Below are positions 21,406 to 31,395 of a DNA stretch of 64,000 bases, in pieces. Position 1 is the stretch's first letter. Each line of letters opens with the position of its first letter. Under the pieces are notes generated by a model. The model was not told the origin of the DNA and did no database searches. It saw nothing but the letters and a program-made list of their open reading frames with translations. The position numbers were made by a program, and so were the translations under genes. Source of the DNA: Serripes groenlandicus (taxonomy: Eukaryota; Mollusca; Bivalvia; Cardiida; Cardiidae); NCBI GenBank assembly GCA_031761405.1, contig JASEVX010000003.1:112783044-112847043 (forward strand). Reading direction: 5' to 3'.

Positions 21406-21810
21406 CAAGTGGCTGGTAGGAGAACTTGGAATGTTTCTAAGACAGTCAAAAGCTTGCCATGTGGGACTGATTAAGTCAATGGTTCTAGTGTAAGTATTAT
21501 GTCAATTTTGATAAGTTCCCCAGACAAGTTTTATTTTCTAAATATCTTGATCCACTCCCTGTAATAGCCATTTAACCCACCTGTCTGTACGTCTAAATAA
21601 ATGCATTTTTTTACAGCTTTAAAAGTATGAGGGATAGGTCAATGAAGTCTTTACATAGGTAAATTAGGAGACTTAGTGCCATTCAATTTCCTTGAAGGTC
21701 AAGGTCCATTTCAAGGTCAACTGTAAAAATATGGCTAAAACGGGAACAGTTTACTCAATGATTACGATAGTTTGTTAGAACTGATTTTGTAAAGACTGTG
21801 CAACCTGTAT
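21406..21810. other. Non-coding stretch
   Basis: No gene or repeat is recognised. Confidence 0.4.
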
Positions 21811-21973
21811 AGAGTCTGGCTAGCCTACATATCCACGCCATCTGACCAGGTTCTGGCTGCTCCTGACTGCTCAACTCAACATTTATATCTAGATATTCCT
21901 AGAATTGGCAATGGATTGTTCCAAATGCAAATCTGAACAAGTCCAATTTAAATATTCAGCATTCAAAGGTTAA
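21811..21973 (-). mobile_element. TM2 MITE
   Basis: Read on the minus strand it starts TTAACCTTTGAATGCTGAAT, then GGACTTGTTCAG, CAATTCTAGGAATATCTAG, and AGCAGTCAGGAGC-type sequence matching the TM2 copies at 25543, 37569 and 43462. TM2 shares the TTAA CCCTTT start with TM1 but has an unrelated interior. The far end is decayed. Confidence 0.65.
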
Positions 21974-22071
21974 AATCAGTGAGGAAAAGAACATGTATAA
22001 TCTGAAATATGAAAAGACTATTATAGGTTTGGTTCAAAGTTGATTTCATTGTTGAGATCTAATTAGAAATC

Positions 22072-23632
22072 CACTTTTAGTCATAGGTTATATTTCAATT
22101 ATAGAGATTTTCTATTTTTAGCTCACCTGAGCTTTGCTCAAGGTGAGTTATTGTGATCGCCTTTTGTCCGGCGTCCGTCGTCCATCGTGCGTCGTCCGTC
22201 GTCCGTCGTCCGTCGTGCGTCGTGCGTCAACTTCTTCTCCTCAGTAACCAGTGGGTCAATTTGGATGAAACTTCACAGAAAGCATCCTCTCAATGACCTC
22301 ACCAGATTTCCTTCAAATTTTTAGGATCCATGCAGAATTCTGGTTTCCATGGCAACGAAATGAAAAAAACTTCAAAATTCTTCTTCTCCCAAACTGGTTG
22401 GCAGATTTTCAAATAATTTTGTAGAAATGTTCCTTGGATGACCCTCTATGAGATTCCTTCAAACCATGTTGATTGGTCGAAAAACATGGCCGCCAGGGGG
22501 GGCGGGGCTATTTTGCCTTATATGGCTATAGTGAAAACTTAAAAAATCTTCTCCTCCGAAAGTGTCAGGCCTATTTTCAAATAATTTTGTGGAAATGTTC
22601 CTTGGATGACCCTCTATCAGATTCCTTCAAGCCATGTTGATTGGTCGAAAAACATGGCCGCCAGGGGGGGCGGGACTATTTTGCCTTATATGGCTATAGT
22701 GAAAACTTAAAAAATCTTCTTCTCCGAAAGTGTCTGGCCGATTTTCAAATAATTTTGTAGAAATGTTCCTTAAGTGACCCACTATCAGATTCCTTCAAGC
22801 CATGTTGATTGGTCGAAAAATATGGCCGCCAGTGGGCAGGGCTATTTTGCCTTATATGGCTATAGTGAAAACATAAAAAATCTTCTTCTCCCAAACTGGT
22901 TGGCTGATTTTCAGATAATTTTGTAGAAATGCTCCTTGGATGACCCTCTATTAGATTCCTTCAAGCCATGTTGATTGGTCAAAAAACATGGCTGTCAGGG
23001 GGGCGGGGCTATTTTGCCTTATATGGCTATAGTGAAAACTTAAAAAATCTTCTCCTCCGAAAGTGTCAGACCGATTTTCAAATAATTTTGTAGAAATGTT
23101 CCTTGGATGACCCTCTATCAGATTCCTTCAATCCAAGTTGATTGGTCGAAAAACATGGCCGCCAGGGGGTGCGGGGCTATTTTGCCTTATATTGCTATAG
23201 TGAAAACTTAAAAAATCTTCTCTGAAAGTGTCCGGCCGATTTTCAAATAATTTTGTAGAAATGTTCTTTGGATGACCCACTTTCAGATTTCTTCAAGCCA
23301 TGTTGATTGGTCAAAAAACATGGCCGCCAGTGGGCAGGGCTATTTTGCATTATATGGCTATAGTGAAAACTTAAAAAATCTTCTCCTCCAAAAGTGTCTG
23401 GCCGATTTAAAAAAAAAATTGTAGAAATGTTCCTAGGGTGGCCCTCTATCAGATTCCTTCAAGCCAAGTTGATTGGTCGGAAACTATGGCTGCCAGGGGG
23501 CGGGGCTTATATGGCTAAAGTGAAAAAAAATAAAATCAGGTGAGCGATTCCAGGGCCATCATGGCCCTCTTGTTTGACAAAATATGTTCAAAGTCGTCTT
23601 CTGCAGAATTGTCGTATGATGGAAAGGGTTAA
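22072..23632 (-). mobile_element. TM1 MITE split by an AC element
   Basis: The left part (CCACTTTTAGTCATAGG to GATTTTCTATTTTT, 22072-22119) and the right part (GACAAAATATGTTCAAAGTC to GGAAAGGGTTAA, to 23632) join exactly as in intact minus-strand copies such as 6225-6454. The insertion fell within the T-run before GACAAAAT. The left half of the MITE is missing. Confidence 0.88.
22120..23572. repeat. AC element, copy 1, with about 170-bp tandem core
   Basis: Starts AGCTCACCTGAGC right after a T-run and ends AGGGCCATCATGGCCCTCTTG before TTT. A GTCC/GTCG microsatellite lies at 22185-22232. The core is about seven units of roughly 170 bp with TCTTCTCCGAAAGTGTC, TTGATTGGTCGAAAAACATG and TTGCCTTATATGGCTATAGTG. 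The ends have inverted AGCTCACCTG/CAGGTGAGC, and the right end has a hairpin GGGCC-AT-CAT-GGCCC. From memory, similar repeats are abundant in bivalves. The mechanism (Helitron-related or MITE) is unresolved. Confidence 0.85.
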
Positions 23633-24081
23633 CATATGCAATACATTGAGCAGATCAAAAATCTCCCTCAAGACAAATGCATTAGCATTTTATAGCAAGC
23701 TGGGTTATATTAAAGCTGAAACAAATTTGCAACCCTTTTGGTGCATTTAATTATTACCCATCACATAATATCCCTTTTCCAAATTATTTAAAAGTCAAAA
23801 CATTTCATGGGAAAACAAGATGGAAAGTTAGGAATTAGTCACAGAAAACTTTTACAAACCCAATGCACATGACATTAATTTGTGCTGTTAGTCCTATTTT
23901 CTAAACTGTCCCAAAAAGTAAATTCTTGATTGCGCTTATCCAAGGGTGAGCTATATTCAAAGCAATAAATATTAATAGTGTCTTCTTGTATTTCACAAAT
24001 TAATTTGCATCCTAATTGATTGCCTGTGAGAAGCTATTTTTCTAAATTGAAAGACTGATATAAAGGAAATAAATTTATTGG
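23633..24081. other. Non-coding stretch
   Basis: No gene or repeat is recognised. Confidence 0.4.
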
Positions 24082-24313
24082 TTAACCCTTTCCCAGACAT
24101 ACGACAATTATGCAGCAGCCGACTTTGAACATATTTTGTCAAAATATAGAAAATCTCTATAATTGAATGGATAACCTATGACAAAAAGTGGAAAACATTG
24201 TGGCAAAAGGAGAAATTGCACGTTTTGTGCAATTTCTTCTTTTGTCACGATGTTTTCAAAAAGCCGTCTGCTGCAGAGGCGTCAGAAAGCGTCTATATGA
24301 GGGACAGGGTTAA
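24082..24313 (+). mobile_element. TM1 MITE, near-full-length
   Basis: TTAACCCTTTCCCAGACATA to TATGAGGGACAGGGTTAA. Loop GCAC/GTGC. There is an insertion of two bases in the left TIR and one change in the right. Confidence 0.92.
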
Positions 24314-24530
24314 ACACGTTTACCTCTTGCAGACCCATTTTGAAGCATGTGCATGAGGCATATTTTGAAAACATTCTGGCAAAATGAGAAATGCCTTGAA
24401 ATGAATAGTTTCTCCTTTTGCTATAATGCTTCCAACTATATTCAGTATTAAAAGTTACATTTATGGAGCTTTTCTGTATATTTTTAAGGTCATCTGCTGA
24501 TGTTATTGTATATATATAGGAAAGGCTTTA
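24314..24530 (-). mobile_element. TM1 MITE, degenerate
   Basis: TTGCAGACCCATTTTGAAGC, TTTTGAAAACATTCTGGCAA, TTTCTCCTTTTGCTATAATG, and the end TATAGGAAAGGC. Whole outline present, heavily diverged. Confidence 0.6.
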
Positions 24531-24532
24531 GT

Positions 24533-24742
24533 AGCCATCTTCCATATTCAGATGCATTTTGAGCAGATGACTTTAATAAATGCTGTGGGAAATTGTGCAT
24601 AATGAGAAACTCAACCTTTTGTAAATATGTTATCATTTTTACTTAAAAGATAACTTTTCATTTATAAAGATTTTCCATATTTTTGCCAAAATGTTTTCAA
24701 TGTTGTTTGCTGCAGATTTGTTGTATGTGTAAAAAGGGTGAA
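24533..24742 (-). mobile_element. TM1 MITE, degenerate
   Basis: CATATTCAGATGCATTTTGA, GCAGATGACTTTAATAAATG, GCATAATGAGAAAC, GATTTTCCATATTTTTGCC, TTTGCTGCAGATTTGTTG, and the end GTGTAAAAAGGGTGAA. Confidence 0.6.
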
Positions 24743-24808
24743 ATTATCGAGATAACCAAACTTTCTTGGAAGCATTCAAAGTTGGGACTGGTTCTCCTGG
24801 AATTGGAA

Positions 24809-25038
24809 TTAACCCTTTCCCTCATACGACACTTCTGCAGCAGACGACTTTGAATATATTTTGTCAAAAAATAGAAAATCTCTATAATTGAATGGATAAC
24901 CTATGACTAAAAGTGGAAAACATTGTGGCAAAAGGAGAAATTGCTCGTTTTGAGCAATTTCTTCTTTTGTCACTATCTTTTTAATAAGCCTTCTGCTGCA
25001 AAGGCATCAGAAAGCGTCTATATGAGGGAAAGGGTTAA
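24809..25038 (+). mobile_element. TM1 MITE, near-full-length
   Basis: TTAACCCTTTCCCTCATACG to TATGAGGGAAAGGGTTAA, 230 bp. Loop closed by GCTC/GAGC. Confidence 0.93.
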
Positions 25039-25542
25039 CAATAATTATGATGTAAAGGGTTGGAACATGGACCACCCAAGCAAAAATCCCTATCAGGTAC
25101 CAATGGGTTTCCCAAAATAGAACAAGATTGACAGAAGTGATGATGATATGCATTAAATACTTTTTTAAAATGAGTCTGGCTGTAAAATACTCACAGCAGG
25201 AATCTGCATATGGGAGCCATGCTCAACATAGACCAATTTTAGAGTATTTGGTTCAAGATCAACCTGCAAATCCTTGCAATTAAATATGGCTTGACAATGT
25301 CTGCCAGTTAGTCAAAGAAGGACCCAAGAATACTTTTGCTTATATAAATGCCTGTTTGGATTGGGCTGCAGATTTTTGTCTTTACTTGTGTAAAAGATAA
25401 TGTGATTGGTTTTCTTGGACTAAACTATTGAGTTTTGAAATAGAAAATATCAGATTTATAACATAGGGAAGATGAATAATTGTTATGAGTTTCCCTCTTG
25501 TTCTTTCATGCCAAAGTGTAACCATACATACTGATATTAATG
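25039..25542. other. Non-coding stretch
   Basis: No gene, array or mobile element is recognised. A minus-strand 205-codon ORF spans 25382-25999, the longest in the window, but its middle lies inside the TM2 copy and no domain is recognised. Confidence 0.4.
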
Positions 25543-25715
25543 TTAACCCTTTCAATGCTGAAATTTTAAAATGGACTTGTCCAGCTTTGAATTTGAAAGA
25601 GTCCAAAGCCAATTCTAGGAATCTAGACAGTGTAGACGCACCAGCTTGCCTGGCTCTTAGGATACTGGTGGCACACGCACCACAAAATTGCTTCAAGCAG
25701 TCAAAATGGATAACC
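25543..25715 (+). mobile_element. TM2 MITE
   Basis: TTAACCCTTTCAATGCTGAA, GGACTTGTCCAG, CCAAAGCCAATTCTAGGAAT, ATACTGGTGGCACACGC, TTCAAGCAGTCAAAATGGAT. The right TTAA is not intact. Confidence 0.75.
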
Positions 25716-26212
25716 CTGCTAGGTTGATGTACGGATTCTTTTGAGAAAGCAAACCTTCTTTTCTCCTGTAAGAATTTCAAGTTTGCTGCAGAAAAAAAAA
25801 AGATCATAAGATTAGGCACTAATCCTGATAAATTAGTTTTCACTGAATCTCTATTTTGAAATTGCACCATTTTGCCAGAAGAGATTTGCAAAGATCTAAC
25901 TATTTTTCCCATCATGCCTGGATTCTGCTCAAACAGGAAGTACAGACTTCCAAGTTTATTTACATAGCAAGTCCTAGAGACACACGCTGACAGCTTCAAG
26001 ATGCATGAATCTAAATTATTCTAAGACTGTCTGTAATGAAAAGTATTCCATTTTATGCGGCTAAATAAAGTTAGCTGCAGATTATGTTTGTTATTTCATT
26101 ACATTTTACCTGTTCTTTATTGTGCTTTTGTAAGATCGAGACCCTACTTTCAAAATGTCTTGGATGAAAGTCATGTAACATTCTTGTAAAGTCTGTTTTT
26201 ATGTGACTAGAT
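25716..26212. other. Non-coding stretch
   Basis: An A-run lies at 25791-25801. No gene can be supported. Confidence 0.4.
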
Positions 26213-26336
26213 AAACCCATCCCCTCATCAAGAATCTGCAGAAGACTAAGCATTGTGGCTAAAAGGAAAATTGCTAATACTCATCATCTTCTTTTTCCAC
26301 AATGTTTTCACCTCTTCTCAATCATTTTACTTTCAT
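26213..26336 (+). mobile_element. TM1 MITE, degenerate
   Basis: CCCATCCCCTCATCAAGAAT, CTGCAGAAGACTAAG, CATTGTGGCTAAAAGG, and CACAATGTTTTCACCTC. The right end is cut by the next copy. Confidence 0.6.
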
Positions 26337-26565
26337 TGAACTCTTTCCCACATACAACAAATCTGCAGAAGACGGCTTTGAAATCATCTTTTGAAAAATA
26401 TTGAATATCCCCTTATATAAAAGTTAAGTTTCAGAGGAAAGCTGAACAAATTGTGACAAAAGGAGAAATTGCTCATTATGAGGAAGTTCATCTTTTGCCA
26501 AATTGTTTTCAAAAGTTGTTTGCCACAGTGGTGTCTGAAAGCATCTGTATTTGGGAAAGGGTTAA
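26337..26565 (+). mobile_element. TM1 MITE, older variant
   Basis: TTGAACTCTTTCCCACATAC, TCTGCAGAAGACGGCTTTG, core GCTCATTATGAG, TTTTGCCAAATTGTTTTC, and the end TTTGGGAAAGGGTTAA. Full length; the left TTAA is changed to TTGAA. Confidence 0.82.
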
Positions 26566-26760
26566 CACATTTTGACGCATCTACAGCAGACGACTTTTGA
26601 AAACATTATGACAAAAGGAGAAATTACTCAAAACAAGCAATTTCTCCTTTTGCCACAATGTTTAGTAAGTGTACCTTTATTTCTAGAGATTTTCCAGATC
26701 TTGAGTTAATGTTTTCAAAGTCGTCTGCTGTAGATTTGATAAATGTGGGAAAGGGTTTAA
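26562..26760 (-). mobile_element. TM1 MITE, older variant
   Basis: TTAACACATTTTGACGCATC, ACAGCAGACGACTTTTGAAA, core ACTCAAAACAAGC, CAAAGTCGTCTGCTG, and the end GTGGGAAAGGGTTTAA. It shares TTAA (26562-26565) with the previous copy and has lost the CCCTTTCCC part of its own left end. Confidence 0.82.
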
Positions 26761-26836
26761 TAAAGTGGATCTTCTAGATTGGTTTCCGAGTGACATGGTT
26801 CATTTAGCAATGTATTAATTTTCTAGAAAAGTAAAT

Positions 26837-27016
26837 TTAACCCTTTCCCACATACAAACAATCTGCAGAAGACAATTTTTGATAACATACTCACAAAAAT
26901 AAGGAATGTATAATTATTGAATGGTGTTGAATTGAATTTGTCCACTTGCCACAGTGTTTTCAAGAGTTGTCTGCTGCAGAGGTGTCAGAAAGAGTTAAGT
27001 ATGCTGGAAAGGGCTA
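26837..27016 (+). mobile_element. TM1 MITE, diverged
   Basis: TTAACCCTTTCCCACATACA, TCTGCAGAAGACAATTTTTG, CAGTGTTTTCAAGAGTTG, TCTGCTGCAGAGGTGTCAG, and the end CTGGAAAGGGCTAA. One hairpin arm is deleted. Confidence 0.75.
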
Positions 27017-27023
27017 ATACAAA

Positions 27024-27102
27024 TCGAGGGCTTCATGCAAAACGGTTGTTACTACATCTTAGATTAATATGTAGTTACAATCGCCTTGCATGAAGCCATC
27101 GA
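27024..27102. repeat. FB2 short fold-back element
   Basis: A 79-bp palindrome. TCGAGGGCTTCATGCAAAAC at the left pairs with GCATGAAGCC(A)TCGA at the right, and the inner arms ACTACAT and ATGTAGT flank an 11-bp loop. Related fold-backs lie at 53604 and 55519. The left arm resembles that of FB1 (GAGGGCTT...AAACGGTTG). Confidence 0.75.
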
Positions 27103-27224
27103 AATATAGTTTCCTAACTGGCCATTTTTCTATCTTAAATAGTCTAAAAACGATGAAAGCGAATTCTTTATCCAGCATTACTTAAAATATATCTGTTTCG
27201 TTTATGATGCAGATTAATGATGCC

Positions 27225-27363
27225 ACCGTACCAGAAGCCATTTGAAACATTGTGGCAAAAGGAGAAATTGCTTCATCTTTTTTTTGTAGAGATATTTTAT
27301 TTTATTTTATGTACATGTTTTCAAAGCCATTATTTGTAAATTTGTTATATGTTTTGAAAGGTT
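27225..27363 (-). mobile_element. TM1 MITE, degenerate
   Basis: TTTGAAACATTGTGGCAAAA, GGAGAAATTGCTTCATC, GTTTTCAAAGCC, TTGTTATATGTTTTGAAAGG. Both termini are decayed. Confidence 0.5.
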
Positions 27364-27754
27364 TATTTGCTGGCGAAATGGACCAAAATATAACAAGATT
27401 ATTATGATGTCAGACATCCAAAAAAAGTCAAGATGACATGGGGCTAGAGTCAGATTTACTGGATGTTTTATACATGATGCAGCAGCCGAGAGTTTTTGAT
27501 ACATTGCAGAGCTATCATTATCTGAGTTAGAAACTGATCTTTCAGACAAAATTTCCACACACATACTTATATACCTCCCCCTTAGGTTTCATGGTTAATC
27601 CTTTCCTTGATAATGGTAAAATCTTGATGCCAGTCTGCCGCAAATTATCATAAATACAAATAGAATTTGCTCCAAACCAGCAGGTTCTTTCCTATTTCCA
27701 CTTGTTTCCAAGGCAGACATGAGATAATATTGAAATATTATATCAAGTAAACAG
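27364..27754. other. Non-coding stretch
   Basis: No gene is recognised; the ORFs are short and without motifs. Confidence 0.4.
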
Positions 27755-27931
27755 TAAACCCTTTCCCACTTACAGATACTTTCTGATGGCCCTGCAGTAG
27801 ATGACTATTAAAAACAATGTGACAAAAGGAGAAATTGGTCAAAACAAGCAATTTCTCCTTTTGCCACAATGTTTTCAAAAGTCGACTGCTGCAGAGGCAT
27901 CAGAAAGTGTCTATATGTTGGAAAGGGTTAA
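27755..27931 (-). mobile_element. TM1 MITE, perfect-palindrome form
   Basis: ACCCTTTCCCACTTACAGAT, GCAGTAGATGACTATTAAAA, core ATTGGTCAAAACAAGCAATT, CACAATGTTTTCAAAAGTCG, TGCTGCAGAGGCATCAG, and the end TGTTGGAAAGGGTTAA. It consists of one TM1 half and its inverse, without the long left-arm spacer. Confidence 0.8.
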
Positions 27932-28014
27932 ATGTGTACAATTACAAGTATTACCATTAAGTTGGAATAGCCTTCAACTCCAGTGTTTCTTAGTTATTCG
28001 GAATGGCTAGACCG

Positions 28015-28290
28015 GGAACCGAATATTTCTGTTTCCTTCTATCGCAACTCTGAAAGCATCAAGAAAGGATGTTGCTAGTATCATTTTTGAATTCTTTCAA
28101 ATGACAGGACAGGGTACCAAACATCACGGCTTCCTGTTCTCGCAAGCCTTAAAGCATCAAATGCTTCTAGCATCATGTTTAATTCTTTGGAATGACAGGG
28201 CTCATGCAGCACCAAACATTGTAGCATTAAAGCATCAATGAGAGAAGTTACTATAGTACAATTTTATTTATTCTTTGGGCAGCAAACACT
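28015..28290. repeat. Degenerate tandem repeat
   Basis: AAAGCATCAA, TTGAATTCTTTCAAATGACA/TTTAATTCTTTGGAATGACA, and ACCAAACAT recur in order with about 100-bp spacing. Two to three decayed units. Confidence 0.55.
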
Positions 28291-28437
28291 GGGCATTCCT
28301 GCTTAAGCACTATTAACATATCAAGAACATCAGGACTGGAAAATATTAATGCGGTCACCTGCTCTAGAGGCTGTTATTTAATGGTCAACAAATTGTTTAA
28401 ATTCTTCATAATTCCTAGAATTATGTGTCACTTGAAC

Positions 28438-28695
28438 TCCACTTGCAGATGTATTTGCTACTGAAAAATTTCGTAACAATGTGGCAAAACGAAAAATTGT
28501 TCATTACTTAACCAGTATTCGCGCTGTTTGTGTGGAAAAATCCCAAAGTCCCTGGGACTTTCCTTTGGTACAAGAAGCCGACGCTGAGAGAGTTGTGAAC
28601 ATTGTTAGGAAATATTGCCTTTATCGAAGTTGATTCCAGAAGTAAACTGCTGCAGAGGTGTTCAAAGTCACATGTATTACTGAAAAGGGTAAACA
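28438..28695 (-). mobile_element. TM1 MITE, interrupted and diverged
   Basis: CCACTTGCAGATGTATTTG and CAATGTGGCAAAACGAAAAA precede about 130 bp of unrelated sequence, then AAACTGCTGCAGAGGTGTTC and GAAAAGGGTAAAC. The inserted segment has no recognised ends. Confidence 0.5.
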
Positions 28696-28984
28696 ACATC
28701 TCTTGGCAAGAAAAAAAAATGATTATCAGAAAGTTTTAAATCCCAATTTGTTTTTGCACATTATAACACACCATTTAAAGTTCACTTTGGTTTAATGACT
28801 GTTTGTAGTAAAACTTATCGGTTTCTGCATGATTTATAGATCCACGAATCTTCTCAGCTATCATTTTGTATAGGTTATCTTCTCCACCCATGGCTTTTAA
28901 AATTTAACTCTATTACTCAAAATTTAACTCTTCTATTTTATGCAAAATGTTACAAAAAAATATTTCAATAATTCTCATAGTACA

Positions 28985-29330
28985 CTCAACTCCCAGCTTG
29001 GTCATTGATTCTTTCCAATAATTGACAGAAGTTACCATGACTCTCAACTCCTAGCTTGGTAATTGATTCCGTCTAACGATTGACAGAAGTTATCATGGCT
29101 TTGAATTCCTGGCTTGGTCATTGACTCTTTCAGATGATTGACAGAAGTTTTCATGGCTATCAATAGCTAAAACCATATATTTTGGAAAGGAGCCAGTTGC
29201 CTTGGAAGACTGTTGTGTAGAGTATTGGTGCACCATAGTCAGGAAACACCTAGTTAGGCAAATTGGCAGCTGTGATATAGCTGTTAAAAACTTGAAAGCG
29301 GAATTAAACTCTAAACAGTCAATCATTTCT
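28985..29330 (+). mobile_element. SINE-2 copy with a triplicated 58-bp segment
   Basis: AGCTTGGTCATTGATTC-type units start at 28995, 29053 and 29111 (58-bp spacing), each ending ATTGACAGAAGTT-CATG. They correspond to the ATTGACAAAAGT part of other SINE-2 copies. The rest of the body follows once (GGAGCCAGTTGCCTTGGAAG, TTGTGTAGAGTATTGGTG) and ends AACAGTCAATCA. The tRNA-like head is lost. Confidence 0.75.
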
Positions 29331-29812
29331 GGGCAATTACAACAAATCAAGAGTTGAATGATCTTGGAGCCTCAGATAGTGTTTAAACTATTATCAAAAC
29401 GAATAATTCTACTGACCAAGAACGTCTCTGAACCCAGTAGAGCAGCCAATATATTACAAGTCCTCTCTTTAAGAGCAGATTAATTGTATCAACAAGCTGG
29501 TTATTTGGTGCAAATGTCGGCCCAACATTAGGCGTAGAATTTTCATTGCTAAATGTAATTAGAGGATTTTTATGCTTTAAGTTATCCCTCCCTTAAAAAA
29601 TGAAAAGATTGTCAGCTGCCTGCCATGTGTCTTCTCCATTATTTTACAATGACATGTCATAGTTTTTGCTGGGACATTATGGTAAACATACATAGTATTC
29701 TCAACAAAATATATATATAACAATTACCCCAAATTATAAGATACTACTTTTGATCATATTGTGGCCAATTGAGAAATTGTTCATAATGGATTCAAAGTGT
29801 AAGCTTCTACTT
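29331..29812. other. Non-coding stretch
   Basis: A weak TM1 trace (ATTGTGGCCAATTGAGAAAT, 29758-29790) lies just before the intact copy. Nothing else is recognised. Confidence 0.4.
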
Positions 29813-30041
29813 TTAACCCTTTCCCACATACGGCAATTCTGCAGCAGACGACTTTGAACGTATTTTGTCAAAAAATAGAAAATCTCCATAATTGAATGGA
29901 TAACATATGACAAAAAGTGGAAAACATTGTGGCAAAAGGAGAAATTGCACGTTTTGTGCAATTTCTTCTTTTGTCACTATGTTTTCAAAAAGCCGTCTGC
30001 TGCAGAGGCGTCAGAAAGCGTCTATATGAGGGAAAGCGTTG
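29813..30041 (+). mobile_element. TM1 MITE, near-full-length
   Basis: TTAACCCTTTCCCACATACG to TATGAGGGAAAGCGTTGA. The left end is the ACATA form, the right end the TCATA form. Loop GCAC/GTGC. Confidence 0.92.
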
Positions 30042-30227
30042 ACCCCGACACCCACATACAATCCGCAGCAGACGACTGCATAGATTTGGAACATCTATAA
30101 AGTTTAATGAAAGTATAATTATTGAATAGTACATGTATTTGATGAGTAATTTTTCCATCGCCACAATTGTTTTAAAAGTCATTTGCTGCAGATAAGCAAA
30201 ATGCACCAGCAAGTGGGAAAGGGTTAA
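30039..30227 (+). mobile_element. TM1 MITE, diverged
   Basis: ACCCACATACAATCCGCAGC, AGACGACTGCATAG, TTGATGAGTAATTTTTCC, CATTTGCTGCAGATAAGC, and the end GTGGGAAAGGGTTAA. Directly abuts the previous copy. Confidence 0.75.
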
Positions 30228-30424
30228 CACAACCTTGTACAGATGAATATTTATAAAATATAGCAGTAAGAGGAGAAACTGCTGGAGACAACGGGCACAC
30301 ACACATAATATCAAGGGTTAACGATAATTATTTCCAGTATATTTAGCAAACTGTTTGAAATATTTCATAATACAAAGAAGATTTTTGCATTATTCTGCCC
30401 TTCCTGGAAACATGCAGATTGAGC

Positions 30425-30600
30425 TAATCCTTTACCACAAAGCAAACAACAGTTGATGCCTTAATTTGCAGCTGATGAATTGAAGACGTTGTAGACTAAG
30501 AAGTGGAAATAACTAAATATGACAAATTTCTTCTTTTCCCACAATGCTTTCAACTCTGTATCAAAATCGTATTTTTTTTTTTTCCAGACGTTTAAATTTT
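30425..30600. mobile_element. TM1 MITE, degenerate
   Basis: CTAATCCTTTACCACAAAGC, TTGCAGCTGATGAATTGAAG, TTTCTTCTTTTCCCACAATG. A T-run lies at 30571-30582. Confidence 0.45.
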
Positions 30601-30608
30601 ACCTCAGA

Positions 30609-30850
30609 TGGCCCTTTCCCACATACAACAAATCTGAAGCCGAAACAACTTGGCAAAAATAGGGACACTCTCTCTATCAATGAAAATATATAAGAATTGC
30701 ATATTGAGTTGAAAACATTGTAGCAAAAGGGGAAATTGTGCCTTATGAGCAATTATTCCTTTTGCTACAATGTATTGAACTATGACCTGATGCAGAGGTG
30801 TCAGAAAGTCTTCTACTACGGAGTGATCAAAGTTTGTGGGAAAGGTATAG
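30609..30850 (+). mobile_element. TM1 MITE, older variant
   Basis: GGCCCTTTCCCACATACAAC, AATCTGAAGCCGAAAC, GTTGAAAACATTGTAGC, CAATTATTCCTTTTGCTACA, and the end GTGGGAAAGGTAT. Full-length outline. Confidence 0.68.
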
Positions 30851-30899
30851 TTGCTCTTATAGTATCACATCAGGTAATGAAAGGGTCCAGTCTTATGTA

Positions 30900-31146
30900 T
30901 CGAGGGCTTGGTGTGAAACGGTTGCAACTAAATTTGATATTTTTTACCAAGGTTAATCACCTCGCCATAAAGTCTTTACAAGCGTTAAATAATTTTTCTT
31001 GGTAAACAATGGAAATTTAGGTGCCATTGCTCGTTCTGAGCAATGGCACCTAAATTTGCATTGTTTACAAAGGAGTCAAAATTGCCCCTAAACCAGGGTT
31101 TTCAAAATAGGTTTTTAGTTACAACCGTTTCACACCAAGCCCTCAG
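30900..31146. mobile_element. FB1 long fold-back element, copy 1
   Basis: Outer arms CGAGGGCTTGGTGTGAAACG and CGTTTCACACCAAGCCCTC are inverted. The innermost part is a 31-bp stem, 31002-31032 with 31038-31068, closed by loop GTTCT, with a single mismatch. The same element lies at 61150-61397. GTAT flanks both sides and may be a target duplication. No coding capacity; probably a non-autonomous DNA element of unknown class. Confidence 0.85.
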
Positions 31147-31291
31147 TATATGAAAAAGGTCTTATAAAAAAGCGGTATGCACTAGATATCTAGATCTCTC
31201 TTGGAAAGAGGATATTCCTTTGAAATGGTGTGATAAAAATAATGGGAAATTATTGTCTACTGCAGATGTAGACTACCTCCCTGTGATAATT

Positions 31292-31395
31292 GTTTTACCC
31301 AACTCTTTCACATGTACAACAAATCTGTAGCAGAAGACTAATATGAAAGCATGTTAGGCACAAGATTGGAAAATCTCAATAAATTCTGTTTTTAA
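31292..31395 (+). mobile_element. TM1 MITE, left half
   Basis: TTACCCAACTCTTTCACATG, AATCTGTAGCAGAAGACTAA, GGAAAATCTCAATAAATTC, then cut by the next copy at a shared TTAA. Confidence 0.65.

Noticed and set aside
25382..25999. 205-codon minus-strand ORF, the longest in the window
   Set aside because: Its middle lies inside a TM2 copy, no domain is recognisable, and there is no gene context. Kept only as an open frame.
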